A DNA stretch of 6,822 bases from Bacillota bacterium (GCA_030705745.1 JAUZPT010000161.1:1-6822); one strand, 5' to 3'. Positions 1 to 5,891 are shown, counted from the stretch's first letter. A program made the numbers and translations. The notes: generated by a model from the letters alone, not told the origin.

Positions 1-1227
1 AAAGCCTTCATGAGAGATGGATTCACCTTTATGGACATCGAATTTTTGTGTAAGAAACCATCCGCCGATCGTATCAACATCCTCTTCTTCCAGATTAGTT
101 CCCAATAAATCATTTACTTCCGAAATCAAAACCTTTCCTGACAGTATGAAATGAGCATCCGCAATTTTTTGTATAAGAGGAATTTCATCTGTATCAAATT
201 CGTCACGGATTTCACCGACAATTTCTTCAAGTATATCCTCTACCGTGACAATGCCAGCAGTGCCGCCGTATTCATCAGATAAAATAGCCATATGCGATCG
301 GCTCTTCTGGAGTTTCAGCAATAATTGCTGAATCGGAATGGTCTCAATCACATGGATAACAGGTTTTATATAAGCAGCAAGAGGCTCATCGCCATCACAT
401 TTGTGTTCGATGCAATCGGTTAAAATCTCTTTGATATTCACAATTCCAATGATGTTATCTTTGTCTCCGTCGATGACGGGATAACGTGTGTATTTTTCTT
501 TTTTTATAGTATCGAAAATTTCCTCCATCATTGCATCCTTTGATAACGAAATGAATTCGGTCCGAGGAACCATAATTTCTTTGGCAATTCGATTGTCAAA
601 TTCGAAAATCCGATTCACATAGCTGAATTCTGATTGATTAATTTCCCCGCTTTTATAACTCTCTGACAAAATCATCCGAAGTTCTTCTTCTGTATGAACG
701 ATATCATGCTCAGAAGCAGCCTTGAGCCCGAACATTCCTGTCACGACACGTGAGGAACGGTTAAGAATCCAAATAAAGGGATACATAATTCTGTAAAACC
801 AAATAAGTGGAGGTGCGAACATTAGCAAAATCTTTTCCGACTTTTGGATGGCAAAGGTTTTCGGAGATAACTCTCCAATCACGACGTTGAAAAAAGTAAT
901 AATCGCAAAAGATAGGATAAAAGATAAAATATGTTTCACCGAACCTTGTAAATGGACTTTTTCAAAAATTGGATGAAGAACGATTTGAATTGTTGGTTCA
1001 CCTAACCACCCCAAAATTAAAGAAGTAATGGTTATACCTACCTGAGTGGCGGAAAGGTATCCATCCAAATTCAACAAAACTTTTTTGGCTAATTCCGCTT
1101 TTTTATTACCTTCCGATATTAATTGATCAATTCTGGTCGTTCTGACTCTGATCATGGCAAACTCCGAGGCAACAAAAAAAGCGGTGATTGCAATGAGAAT
1201 GATGATTACCACAATATTTCCCATCAT
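1..1227 (-). CDS. CNNM/CorC-family (hemolysin-like) CBS-domain membrane protein, partial at C-terminus
   Basis: An open frame of 409 codons reaches the window edge without a stop. Seen: an N-terminal hydrophobic helix (about residues 3-22) ending in VASEFAMIRVR, then SATQVGITITSLILGWLGEP (59-78), a helix around 98-117 leading into GELSPK (118-123), and a further hydrophobic stretch at about 132-154; together these form the CNNM transmembrane domain. Two CBS motifs follow at about 218-270 (MVPRTEF, RYPVID) and 288-340 (HMAILSDEYGG, GIVTVEDILEEIVGEI). The start of a CorC/HlyC domain is at about 350-409 (DTIGGWF). Known family: bacterial members export Mg2+ or protect against high Mg2+ (the B. 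subtilis group of YhdP/MpfA, YhdT, YugS, YqhB and YrkA); the paralogue cannot be decided here. The family is usually about 430-450 residues, so only a short tail is missing. ATG at 1227 is chosen because AAGGTGAT lies 5 nt upstream and an in-frame TGA lies just before it; a second ATG follows directly. Confidence 0.95.
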   Translation of the reverse strand, partial: MMGNIVVIIILIAITAFFVASEFAMIRVRTTRIDQLISEGNKKAELAKKVLLNLDGYLSATQVGITITSLILGWLGEPTIQIVLHPIFEKVHLQGSVKHILSFILSFAIITFFNVVIGELSPKTFAIQKSEKILLMFAPPLIWFYRIMYPFIWILNRSSRVVTGMFGLKAASEHDIVHTEEELRMILSESYKSGEINQSEFSYVNRIFEFDNRIAKEIMVPRTEFISLSKDAMMEEIFDTIKKEKYTRYPVIDGDKDNIIGIVNIKEILTDCIEHKCDGDEPLAAYIKPVIHVIETIPIQQLLLKLQKSRSHMAILSDEYGGTAGIVTVEDILEEIVGEIRDEFDTDEIPLIQKIADAHFILSGKVLISEVNDLLGTNLEEEDVDTIGGWFLTQKFDVHKGESISHEGF

Positions 1228-1232
1228 AGAGT

Positions 1233-1254
1233 ATCACCTTACCAAATTGTAAGG
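1233..1254 (-). promoter_or_regulatory. Leader hairpin covering the CNNM ribosome binding site
   Basis: On the minus strand the leader reads CCTTAC, six bases AATTTG, then GTAAGG, a perfect 6-bp stem (1237-1254) with a further possible G-U pair at its base. The 3' arm GTAAGG contains the AAGG core of the AAGGTGAT Shine-Dalgarno sequence (1233-1240), which sits 5 nt before the ATG at 1227. Folding would hide the ribosome binding site. A regulatory role is inference; a 6-bp stem is only moderately stable. Confidence 0.4.
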
Positions 1255-1288
1255 CTGACACCTCCGTTCCATTAAATAAGTTGTTTCT

Positions 1289-1294
1289 ATTATA
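1289..1294 (-). promoter_or_regulatory. Possible -10 box of the CNNM gene
   Basis: A perfect TATAAT on the minus strand lies 61 nt upstream of the CNNM start codon. No convincing TTGACA-like hexamer is found 16-18 nt upstream and there is no TGn extension, so this is a -10-only candidate. If used, the transcript would begin near 1282 and include the hairpin and the isolated GGAGGTG. Confidence 0.3.
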
Positions 1295-1387
1295 ACCTTT
1301 AGTAACATATTCTACTTTAATAAGCATTTGAAACATTTTTTTGCTTCTTTTCCGACAATACTACGCTTATCATGTCTGAAAAGAGTG

Positions 1388-1415
1388 AAAAAAAAACCGC
1401 TTTTTTATTTGCGGC
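1388..1415 (-). terminator. Weak intrinsic terminator candidate downstream of the kinase gene
   Basis: On the minus strand, CCGC, a ten-base A-rich loop, GCGG and then nine consecutive T form a short GC-only stem followed by a good T-run. The stem is only 4 bp plus a possible G-U pair and lies about 150 nt beyond the kinase stop. It would be a weak terminator, but it is the only one on this side of the kinase gene. Confidence 0.35.
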
Positions 1416-1481
1416 AGTGTAAAATTCGTATTTTCTTTGATCATAAAAGCGTTGATCTGTCTAAGTTCAAATCCGTCTCCG

Positions 1482-1536
1482 TTTATTCCTTAATTAACTG
1501 TACTCAAAAACGTTCCTAAATTGATTAAGGAATAAA
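1482..1536. repeat. AT-rich inverted repeat, 13-bp perfect arms
   Basis: TTTATTCCTTAAT (1482-1494) is the exact reverse complement of 1524-1536. Counting one G-U pair the arms extend to 16 bp (1482-1497 with 1521-1536) around a 23-base loop. No T-run follows on either strand, so it is not a standard intrinsic terminator, although it begins only about 30 nt after the kinase stop codon. It could protect the kinase mRNA 3' end or bind a protein; the sequence does not decide this. Confidence 0.6.
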
Positions 1537-1566
1537 TTGAGGGCAACGATTCTTCAAATAAAAACA

Positions 1567-2703
1567 TTAATCTATAACATGAGTTGCAATTGGCAAGATT
1601 ATCGAAAAGGAAGTTTTCTCTTCAGAAGAATGGCAGGAGATTTCTCCTTTATGCCTTTCGATGATTTCTTTGCATACAAATAAGCCAAGGCCGGTACCGA
1701 GTTTTTTTGTTGTGAAAAAAGGTTCGAAAATTGTTTTGCTAAATTCTTCTGGAATCATTGGTCCGTTGTTTGTGATAGTGATGCAAATGCGGTCAAAATC
1801 TATTAATTGAGAAGTAATTTCGATGGTTGGATTTGTTGTACGGTGTTGCCCCAAAACATCGATTGCATTGAAAATAATATTTATCATCACCTGGCGAATC
1901 TCGTCTGCATACCCCTGAAGAATTTGGTCACTGTCTAATTGTTTAACCACTTTCACTTTTCCATCTAGAATGCTTGGGTAAAGAAAATTTAAAACTTCCT
2001 TTAATAATTTATTTAAATAGAATTCACTTTTTTCCTTGCCAATCAATTCTTTCTTCGATAAAAGAAGGAATTGTGAAATACGGAAATTCAGTTGGCCTAA
2101 CTCATTTGAAATGATATCCAAATATTTCATTTGTGGATAGTCCGACTTTAGCAGCTGGATAAATCCTTGTATGGAAGTTAACGGATTCCTGAATTCGTGA
2201 ATAAAACTGGATGTCATTTGTCCAAGAAGAGTCAATCGGTCCTGGTGTGTCGAATCGATAAACTTTGTCTTTTCATCAATGATTTTATTTTTCTCCTCGG
2301 TATAATGTGTAACTGCAAAATAAAGAAATTTATCAAAACAAAAATTGATCGAATTAAGCGCATCCTGCATATCTGTCCATTCGAGTCCTGCCTTGCTCAA
2401 ATAACTATAAATGACGCTTCTTCCAAGGTTGGCATTGTATACAAAATCTCCTAATTTAATGTTTTCGACAGACCTTTCTGAAGAAACAAGGATAGCAAGG
2501 TCTTGTATGAATTGGAGCAATTCTTCTTTAGACATGGTGAAGATGGCCACGACAACTTCAAAAAGCTGCTCTCCATTGTTCAAGATTTTATTTTTATAAG
2601 GGTCATCTATTGAAACGATGATTAATTTCTCCCAATCACATAAAATCTGCTCCTTCTTGTCAGCAAAGAAAGCAAATAATTTGTTCTTCGTATCGACAGA
2701 CAT
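1567..2703 (-). CDS. Soluble sporulation-type sensor histidine kinase
   Basis: A 378-residue cytoplasmic histidine kinase with no membrane segment. Residues 1-135 form a helical sensor region (notable patches LCDWEKL and GDFVYNANLGRSVI) that resembles the HisK_N/globin-like or RsbR-type N-terminal domains of Bacillus sporulation kinases; this assignment is from memory and tentative. The dimerisation/phosphoacceptor domain (about 155-220) has His169 in FIHEFRNPLTSIQGFIQLL, the form typical of kinases that feed Spo0F. The ATPase domain has the N box (QVMINIIFNAID, 271-282), a degenerate G1 box NNGPMI (312-317), an F box EPFFTT (327-332) and G2 GTGLGLFVCKEI (336-347). The ATG at 2703 is preferred because GGAGGGG (2712-2718) lies 8 nt before it; the frame stays open to 3042, but that extension has no ribosome binding site or recognisable protein. 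No response regulator is adjacent, as expected for an orphan phosphorelay kinase. Expression is likely sigma-H dependent. Confidence 0.93.
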   Translation of the reverse strand: MSVDTKNKLFAFFADKKEQILCDWEKLIIVSIDDPYKNKILNNGEQLFEVVVAIFTMSKEELLQFIQDLAILVSSERSVENIKLGDFVYNANLGRSVIYSYLSKAGLEWTDMQDALNSINFCFDKFLYFAVTHYTEEKNKIIDEKTKFIDSTHQDRLTLLGQMTSSFIHEFRNPLTSIQGFIQLLKSDYPQMKYLDIISNELGQLNFRISQFLLLSKKELIGKEKSEFYLNKLLKEVLNFLYPSILDGKVKVVKQLDSDQILQGYADEIRQVMINIIFNAIDVLGQHRTTNPTIEITSQLIDFDRICITITNNGPMIPEEFSKTIFEPFFTTKKLGTGLGLFVCKEIIERHKGEISCHSSEEKTSFSIILPIATHVID

Positions 2704-2749
2704 GTTGTTTTCCCCTCCGAGTATCAGGTGATAAGCTTTAATCTTTTTG

Positions 2750-2778
2750 TTATTCGAGAGGTAATGGGAAAATCCTTC
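2750..2778 (-). promoter_or_regulatory. Sigma-H promoter of the histidine kinase gene
   Basis: On the minus strand, GAAGGATTT (2770-2778) matches the sigma-H -35 consensus RnAGGAwWW at every position. After an 11-nt spacer, CTCGAATAA (2750-2758) matches the -10 consensus RnnGAATww except at its first base. Spacing and order fit the Bacillus sigma-H class. The predicted start near 2743 would give a leader of about 40 nt ending in GGAGGGG. Sigma-H drives kinA, spo0A and spo0F in B. subtilis, so this supports a role at the onset of sporulation. Confidence 0.75.
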
Positions 2779-2982
2779 CTGACAATGTGCTGAAATTAGA
2801 TATTTATAAAAAAATGGGTATTTAGTCATAGAGGATACTTTTATATACTCCATAATCATAAAATAGGAATATTGAAGATAACTCTTGCCTTCGAACTTAA
2901 AAATCAACAGGGGAAATATTGACGATTTTATTAACAATTGAGTAAAAATCAGAATTTCAACGGTTTTCCCCATATTATTACT

Positions 2983-3012
2983 GTGACTTATCCATCGTTT
3001 TAATGGTAAAAT
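2983..3012 (+). promoter_or_regulatory. Candidate sigma-A promoter of the feo operon
   Basis: GTGACT (2983-2988) and TAAAAT (3007-3012) are separated by 18 nt and match the sigma-A hexamers at 4 and 5 of 6 positions. The predicted start is near 3019, just ahead of the Fur box, so Fur binding would block initiation or early elongation. Other AT-rich hexamers nearby could serve as the -10 instead. Confidence 0.5.
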
Positions 3013-3026
3013 AACATATATAAGAA

Positions 3027-3041
3027 AGATAATCATTCTCA
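3027..3041 (+). promoter_or_regulatory. Fur box upstream of feoA
   Basis: AGATAATCATTCTCA matches the Bacillus 7-1-7 Fur consensus TGATAATnATTATCA at 12 of 14 defined positions. It lies 26 nt before the feoA ATG and immediately downstream of the candidate promoter. Fur with Fe(II) would repress the operon when iron is plentiful, which is the expected control for Feo genes. Confidence 0.8.
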
Positions 3042-3067
3042 ATTAAATCGAAAAAAGGGTGATATAC

Positions 3068-3292
3068 ATGGTTGGACAGATGAAAGCAGGGGATAAAGGG
3101 AAAATTATTAATATCTCTCATGTTGGTCACCTTGTTCAAAGACGTCTACTCGACCTTGGTATAACTGAAGGGTCTGAAGTTTGCGTCAAATGTGTTATGC
3201 CATTTGGCGGCCCAATCATGATTGAATCATGTGGCCAGTGCATTGGTATTCGGCGCAAGGAAGCAAATAGTATTGAAGTGGAGAGATTATAA
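3068..3292 (+). CDS. feoA: FeoA ferrous iron transport accessory protein
   Basis: A 74-residue SH3-like protein of normal FeoA length. Family features seen: MKAGDKGKI near the start, [17 protein letters not shown] (22-38), PFGGPI (45-50) and [14 protein letters not shown] (59-72). FeoA is cytosolic and is thought to act on the FeoB G domain or permease during Fe(II) import. ATG at 3068 is chosen: AAGGGTGA (3055-3062) lies 5 nt before it, whereas the GTG at 3059 falls inside that ribosome binding site. The stop TAA shares its last A with the feoB ATG, so the two genes are translationally coupled. Unusual: four cysteines arranged as two CxxC pairs (Cys39/Cys42 and Cys55/Cys58), one pair on each side of the PFGGP turn, which could form a metal site; I do not recall this as a general FeoA feature. 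It is the first gene of the Fur-controlled operon. Confidence 0.95.
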   Translation: MVGQMKAGDKGKIINISHVGHLVQRRLLDLGITEGSEVCVKCVMPFGGPIMIESCGQCIGIRRKEANSIEVERL

Positions 3293-4752
3293 TGGAGGTT
3301 GCTTTAATTGGAAATCCCAATACCGGTAAAACTTCATTGTTTAATAATTTAACAGGATCTTATGAGTATGTTGGAAACTGGAGCGGAGTAACCGTTGAGA
3401 AGAAAGTAGGAATGTTCAAAAATAATTCTGGTAGATTAATTGATTTACCGGGTGTTTATACGTTAAATCCTCTTTCAAAAGATGAGGGGGTCGTTACTTC
3501 ATTCTTTTTGAACGAGCATGTGGATCGCTTGTTAAATATTTTGGATGCATCGCAGTTGGAAAGAAACCTGCACCTAACCATTCAGCTGCTTGAATTCGGA
3601 AAACCCGCACTAATCGGATTGAACATGATCGATGTAGCCAACCAGAGGGGAATTCAAATCAATGTTGGTAAACTATCTGAGTTGCTTGGTGTACCTGTCG
3701 TACCTGTAGTTGCGAGAAGTGGCAAGGGGTGTGAACAACTGGAAAATAGTATTTCCACAGCACCTCAATTAATCAATCAACGGAATTCCGTGTACTATGG
3801 TAAAGAGATTGAGGAAGCGGTCATAAAACTCGCTTCTAAATTGGAAAACAAGACAACTCATTCACCAAGATGGCTCGCACTTCAATTGTTCGAGGGAAAT
3901 CAATATATAAAGACGTATATTGGCAAGTTGATTGCCCAGACTGAAGTAGAAGCGTTAATGGAAGAACTGGAAAAGAAAATATTAGTTAAAGAAGACGTTA
4001 AGACACTCTCGCATTTAATATATCAAAAACGAAAAGTGGTCATTGGGAAAATTTTGGCGGAAGCTGTAAAGAAGGAAAAGACGGTTATTCCTTTATCGGA
4101 ACAGATTGATTCGCTCGTCACAAATCGTTTTATCGGGATGCCAATATTTCTGTTGGTCATGTATTTTATGTTTATGCTCACCTTTGACTGGCTCGGGACA
4201 CCATTGGCCAAGGGAATGAATGCCTTGCTAACAGGGCCGATTACAGATGGAATTGAGAATTTATTGACTGTTTTTGGTGCATCCGTATTTATACATGACC
4301 TGATCATTCATGGCCTGGTTGCTGGTGTCGGCGGAGTCCTTGTATTTGTACCGCAAATTTTCATCTTGTTTTTCTTTATTTCCTTGCTAGAAGATTCAGG
4401 ATATATGGCACGTGTGGCTTTAGTCATGGACAGAATAATGGAATCAGTCGGTTTAAATGGCAAAGCGTTCATTCCAATGATGATTGGTTTCGGATGCAAT
4501 GTTCCCGGAGTAATGGCTGCAAGAACAATTGAAACACCAAGGGAAAGACTGTTAACCATCTTGTTGACTCCACTAATGTCCTGCTCTGCGCGCTTGCCTG
4601 TGTATGCTTTATTCGTCGGAGCTTTTTTTGCAAGCCAGAAGGCGGCTGTCGTATTAAGTTTATATGTTTTAGGTATTGTGGTTGCATTGCTATTGGCTAA
4701 GATTTTTTCTACTACTTTGTTAAAATCGGAAACGTCGTTATTCGTGATTTAA
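3292..4752 (+). CDS. feoB: FeoB N-terminal part: G domain and first half of permease
   Basis: This is the 486-residue product expected if the TAA at 4750 is obeyed. G-domain motifs are complete: G1 GNPNTGKT (7-14), G2 region NWSGVTVE (29-36), G3 DLPG (51-54), G4 NMID (111-114), and a G5-like VVARSGKG near 140. A helical linker region (about 160-275) leads to membrane segments near 282-300, 337-365, 420-445 and 450-473. Conserved permease motifs include GFGCNVPG with Cys402 and [10 protein letters not shown] with Cys431. GGAG lies about 9 nt before the ATG, inside the end of feoA. This part could still bind GTP, but it lacks the second half of the permease and would probably not transport iron alone. 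Confidence 0.9.
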   Translation: MEVALIGNPNTGKTSLFNNLTGSYEYVGNWSGVTVEKKVGMFKNNSGRLIDLPGVYTLNPLSKDEGVVTSFFLNEHVDRLLNILDASQLERNLHLTIQLLEFGKPALIGLNMIDVANQRGIQINVGKLSELLGVPVVPVVARSGKGCEQLENSISTAPQLINQRNSVYYGKEIEEAVIKLASKLENKTTHSPRWLALQLFEGNQYIKTYIGKLIAQTEVEALMEELEKKILVKEDVKTLSHLIYQKRKVVIGKILAEAVKKEKTVIPLSEQIDSLVTNRFIGMPIFLLVMYFMFMLTFDWLGTPLAKGMNALLTGPITDGIENLLTVFGASVFIHDLIIHGLVAGVGGVLVFVPQIFILFFFISLLEDSGYMARVALVMDRIMESVGLNGKAFIPMMIGFGCNVPGVMAARTIETPRERLLTILLTPLMSCSARLPVYALFVGAFFASQKAAVVLSLYVLGIVVALLLAKIFSTTLLKSETSLFVI

Positions 4753-5295
4753 CTTCCTCCATATCGTTTGCCACAGCTCCAGGCACTTCGCCGGAGCACG
4801 TGGGACAAAGGAAAAGGATTTGTTAAGAAGGCAGGAACCTTTATTTTTGCAGGATCAGTATTTATTTGGCTGCTTTCCTATACTGGCCCAGGCGGTTTGA
4901 AAGTAGATATGGATCATAGTTTTCTTGCAGGAATTGGCGGATTGATCGCTCCGCTTTTAAAACCAATAGGATTCGGTACGTGGCAGGCCGGTGCATCTTT
5001 AATGACCGGATTTTTAGCGAAAGAATCCATTATTTCTACGATGAATATCATCTATTTCGTTCCAAAAGGAGCAAGTTTACAAGGATTAATGACAAGCTAT
5101 TACACACCGCTTGCGGCCTATAGTTTTTTGGTATTTATCCTTTTGTATATTCCATGTCTTGCAACAGTTGCAACAATTTATAAAGAAACATCTTCAAAGA
5201 AATGGACTGTTTTTTCCATCGGCTATGCGCTAACAATCGCATATGTACTTTCGTTAATAATTTATCAGGGCGGAAAATTACTCGGCTTATCCTAA
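4753..5295 (+). CDS. feoB: FeoB C-terminal part, in the same frame after the stop
   Basis: This in-frame remainder holds 180 residues beginning LPPYRLPQL, followed by WDKGKGFVKKAGTFIFAGSVFIWLLS, GFLAKESI (573-580 in full-length numbering) and LLYIPCLATVATIYKE with Cys622. These are the second half of the FeoB permease and its conserved motifs. The first possible start, TTG at 4768, has no ribosome binding site; the bases before it are pyrimidine-rich. Independent translation is therefore unlikely, and the segment would be expressed only by stop readthrough or if the stop is not real. Codon usage looks like that of the first part, so the interruption is recent. Confidence 0.6.
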   Translation, partial: LPPYRLPQLQALRRSTWDKGKGFVKKAGTFIFAGSVFIWLLSYTGPGGLKVDMDHSFLAGIGGLIAPLLKPIGFGTWQAGASLMTGFLAKESIISTMNIIYFVPKGASLQGLMTSYYTPLAAYSFLVFILLYIPCLATVATIYKETSSKKWTVFSIGYALTIAYVLSLIIYQGGKLLGLS

Positions 5296-5313
5296 GAGGA
5301 AGAGGTGGAGAAA

Positions 5314-5463
5314 ATGATAGCCAATATTATCATCGGTGGGGCTATTTTCAGCTATGCCAGCTGGGCTCTTATCCGTTTTATTAATAAATCAAAAAAAGGC
5401 AAATGTGCTTCGTGTGCACTTGAAAAAAATTGTTCAAGCTCATGCAGTACCATTGAAAAATAA
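5314..5463 (+). CDS. FeoB-associated Cys-rich membrane protein
   Basis: A 49-residue protein too short for most gene finders. It has one N-terminal membrane helix (about residues 3-22, IANIIIGGAIFSYASWALI), a basic stretch RFINKSKKGK, and a C-terminal tail with four cysteines (31, 34, 40, 44) in the pattern CASC then CSSSC. This layout matches the small FeoB-associated Cys-rich family found as the last gene of Firmicute feo operons. It is presumed to sit at the membrane beside FeoB and bind iron or act in redox; the exact role is not established. AGGTGGAG lies just before the ATG at 5314, and an intrinsic terminator follows 11 nt after the stop. Its retention, with good signals, argues that the operon was under selection until very recently. 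Confidence 0.9.
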   Translation: MIANIIIGGAIFSYASWALIRFINKSKKGKCASCALEKNCSSSCSTIEK

Positions 5464-5473
5464 AGTAAACTGA

Positions 5474-5506
5474 GCTGTTGTCGTATAGACAACAGTCTTT
5501 TTATTT
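5474..5506 (+). terminator. Intrinsic terminator of the feo operon
   Basis: CTGTTGTC (5475-5482) pairs perfectly with GACAACAG (5488-5495) around the five-base loop GTATA, with an extra G-U pair at the base. TCTTTTTATTT follows directly. It lies 11 nt after the stop of the Cys-rich gene and closes the feo transcript. There is no matching A-run upstream, so it acts on the plus strand only. Confidence 0.92.
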
Positions 5507-5626
5507 GTACTTGTTTTAAATATCGCAGATTTGCAAAAAAATATTGCAGTAAAAGGAAGTTCCGACCCCCTTAAATAATTAAATAGCTGCGAATCCTTTA
5601 GAAAATAATAGTTGAGGTGAAGAAGT

Positions 5627-5818
5627 ATGGAGATATCGGATAAGCATCCCATCCATCCCACAATTCGGAAATGCCTTCAGCATCTAGATATTATTGAAGC
5701 CGATGAAAAAACAAAGCAACTCGTTTATATGTACATGGAATCATTATATAAAGATATGACTAAACAAATAGAACTTGAAACTAAAGACGCTCCTGAAACA
5801 AATAGACATCTGCTTTAA
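5627..5818 (+). CDS. Hypothetical 63-residue protein
   Basis: I do not recognise this protein. It is a small, charged, probably helical cytosolic protein with no signal peptide and no membrane segment. Visible features are HPIHPTIRKCLQHLDIIEADEKTKQLV (residues 7-33), an aromatic/methionine patch VYMYMESLY (33-41), and an acidic, polar tail. It has one cysteine (Cys16) and three histidines near the N-terminus. It is probably a real gene because GAGGTGA lies 6 nt before the ATG and a terminator begins within its last codons. It is transcribed separately from the feo operon, whose terminator lies upstream, and from the penicillin-binding protein gene downstream. It lacks the SQxLD motif of Spo0E-type phosphatases, so I do not assign it to that family. 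I see no convincing promoter in the 120 bases before it. Confidence 0.72.
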   Translation: MEISDKHPIHPTIRKCLQHLDIIEADEKTKQLVYMYMESLYKDMTKQIELETKDAPETNRHLL

Positions 5819-5862
5819 AGGGACAGATTTTGATACCTTTTAGAGCTTTTTTTATTTTCTTT
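5812..5862 (+). terminator. Intrinsic terminator after the 63-residue protein gene
   Basis: GCTTTAAAGG (5812-5821) pairs with CCTTTTAGAGC (5836-5846) with one bulged T and one G-U pair, around a 14-base loop. A run of seven T and then ATTTTCTTTT follows. The 5' arm overlaps the stop codon (5816-5818). The stem is AT-rich, so it may be leaky, but the T-tract is strong. Confidence 0.65.
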
Positions 5863-5891
5863 TGCTTGCCAAGTGAGTAGTTTTGGAATGA

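Larger units (their letters stand above)
1228..1566. other. Non-coding spacer between kinase gene and CNNM gene
   Basis: This 339-base AT-rich stretch separates two minus-strand genes and holds no convincing gene. Seen in it, in minus-strand order after the kinase stop: a long inverted repeat (1482-1536), a short GC stem followed by nine T (1388-1415), a TATAAT box (1289-1294), an isolated GGAGGTG (1259-1265), and a hairpin overlapping the CNNM ribosome binding site (1237-1254). The short open frames across it lack ribosome binding sites and have no protein-like composition. Confidence 0.7.
2704..3067. other. Divergent control region between kinase and feo operon
   Basis: This 364-base AT-rich stretch carries the control sites of two oppositely transcribed units. 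Seen in it: the kinase ribosome binding site and sigma-H promoter on the minus strand (2712-2778), and the feo promoter, Fur box and ribosome binding site on the plus strand (2983-3062). The central part (about 2780-2980) shows no gene and no motif I can support. Confidence 0.7.
3292..5295 (+). pseudogene. feoB: FeoB ferrous iron transporter, interrupted by one in-frame stop
   Basis: This is one FeoB reading frame of 668 codons, close to the usual 660-700, broken only by TAA at 4750-4752 (codon 487). Reading through, the sequence is FVI-stop-LPPYRLPQL, where FeoB proteins normally read FV(M/I)ELPPYR; one base change from GAA would produce the TAA. There is no frameshift, deletion or other stop, and the conserved permease motifs continue on the far side. 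FeoB imports Fe(II) across the cytoplasmic membrane using an N-terminal G-protein domain and a C-terminal helical permease. As written the gene would give a truncated 486-residue protein lacking the second part of the permease, so it is scored as a probable pseudogene. A sequencing or assembly error, or partial stop readthrough, would restore a normal protein. It overlaps feoA by one base, and the Cys-rich accessory gene starts 18 nt after its end. Confidence 0.9.

Noticed and set aside
1328..1519. Plus-strand 63-residue open frame in the spacer
   Set aside because: No ribosome binding site, a non-ATG start, and a composition dictated by AT-rich sequence; it runs across the hairpin and terminator-like elements.
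2248..2470. Two perfect Spo0A-box sequences TGTCGAA (plus strand 2248-2254, minus strand 2464-2470)
   Set aside because: Both lie well inside the kinase coding sequence and far from promoters; a 7-mer is expected by chance at this frequency.
2704..3042. N-terminal extension of the histidine kinase frame to an ATG at 3042
   Set aside because: The extra 113 residues have no ribosome binding site and no recognisable domain, and would span both the sigma-H promoter and GGAGGGG that define the start at 2703.
3313..3402. Ser in place of Pro in the FeoB G2 region (NWSGVTVE rather than NWPGVTVE)
   Set aside because: As far as I recall this form is common in Bacillus FeoB proteins, so it is not a sign of decay.
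4023..4687. Antisense open frames within feoB
   Set aside because: They mirror the conserved permease codons of feoB and have no start signals; they are shadows of the real gene.
4768..5295. Independent gene starting at TTG 4768
   Set aside because: It is the same frame as feoB after the TAA, begins mid-motif (LPPYRLPQL), and has no ribosome binding site.
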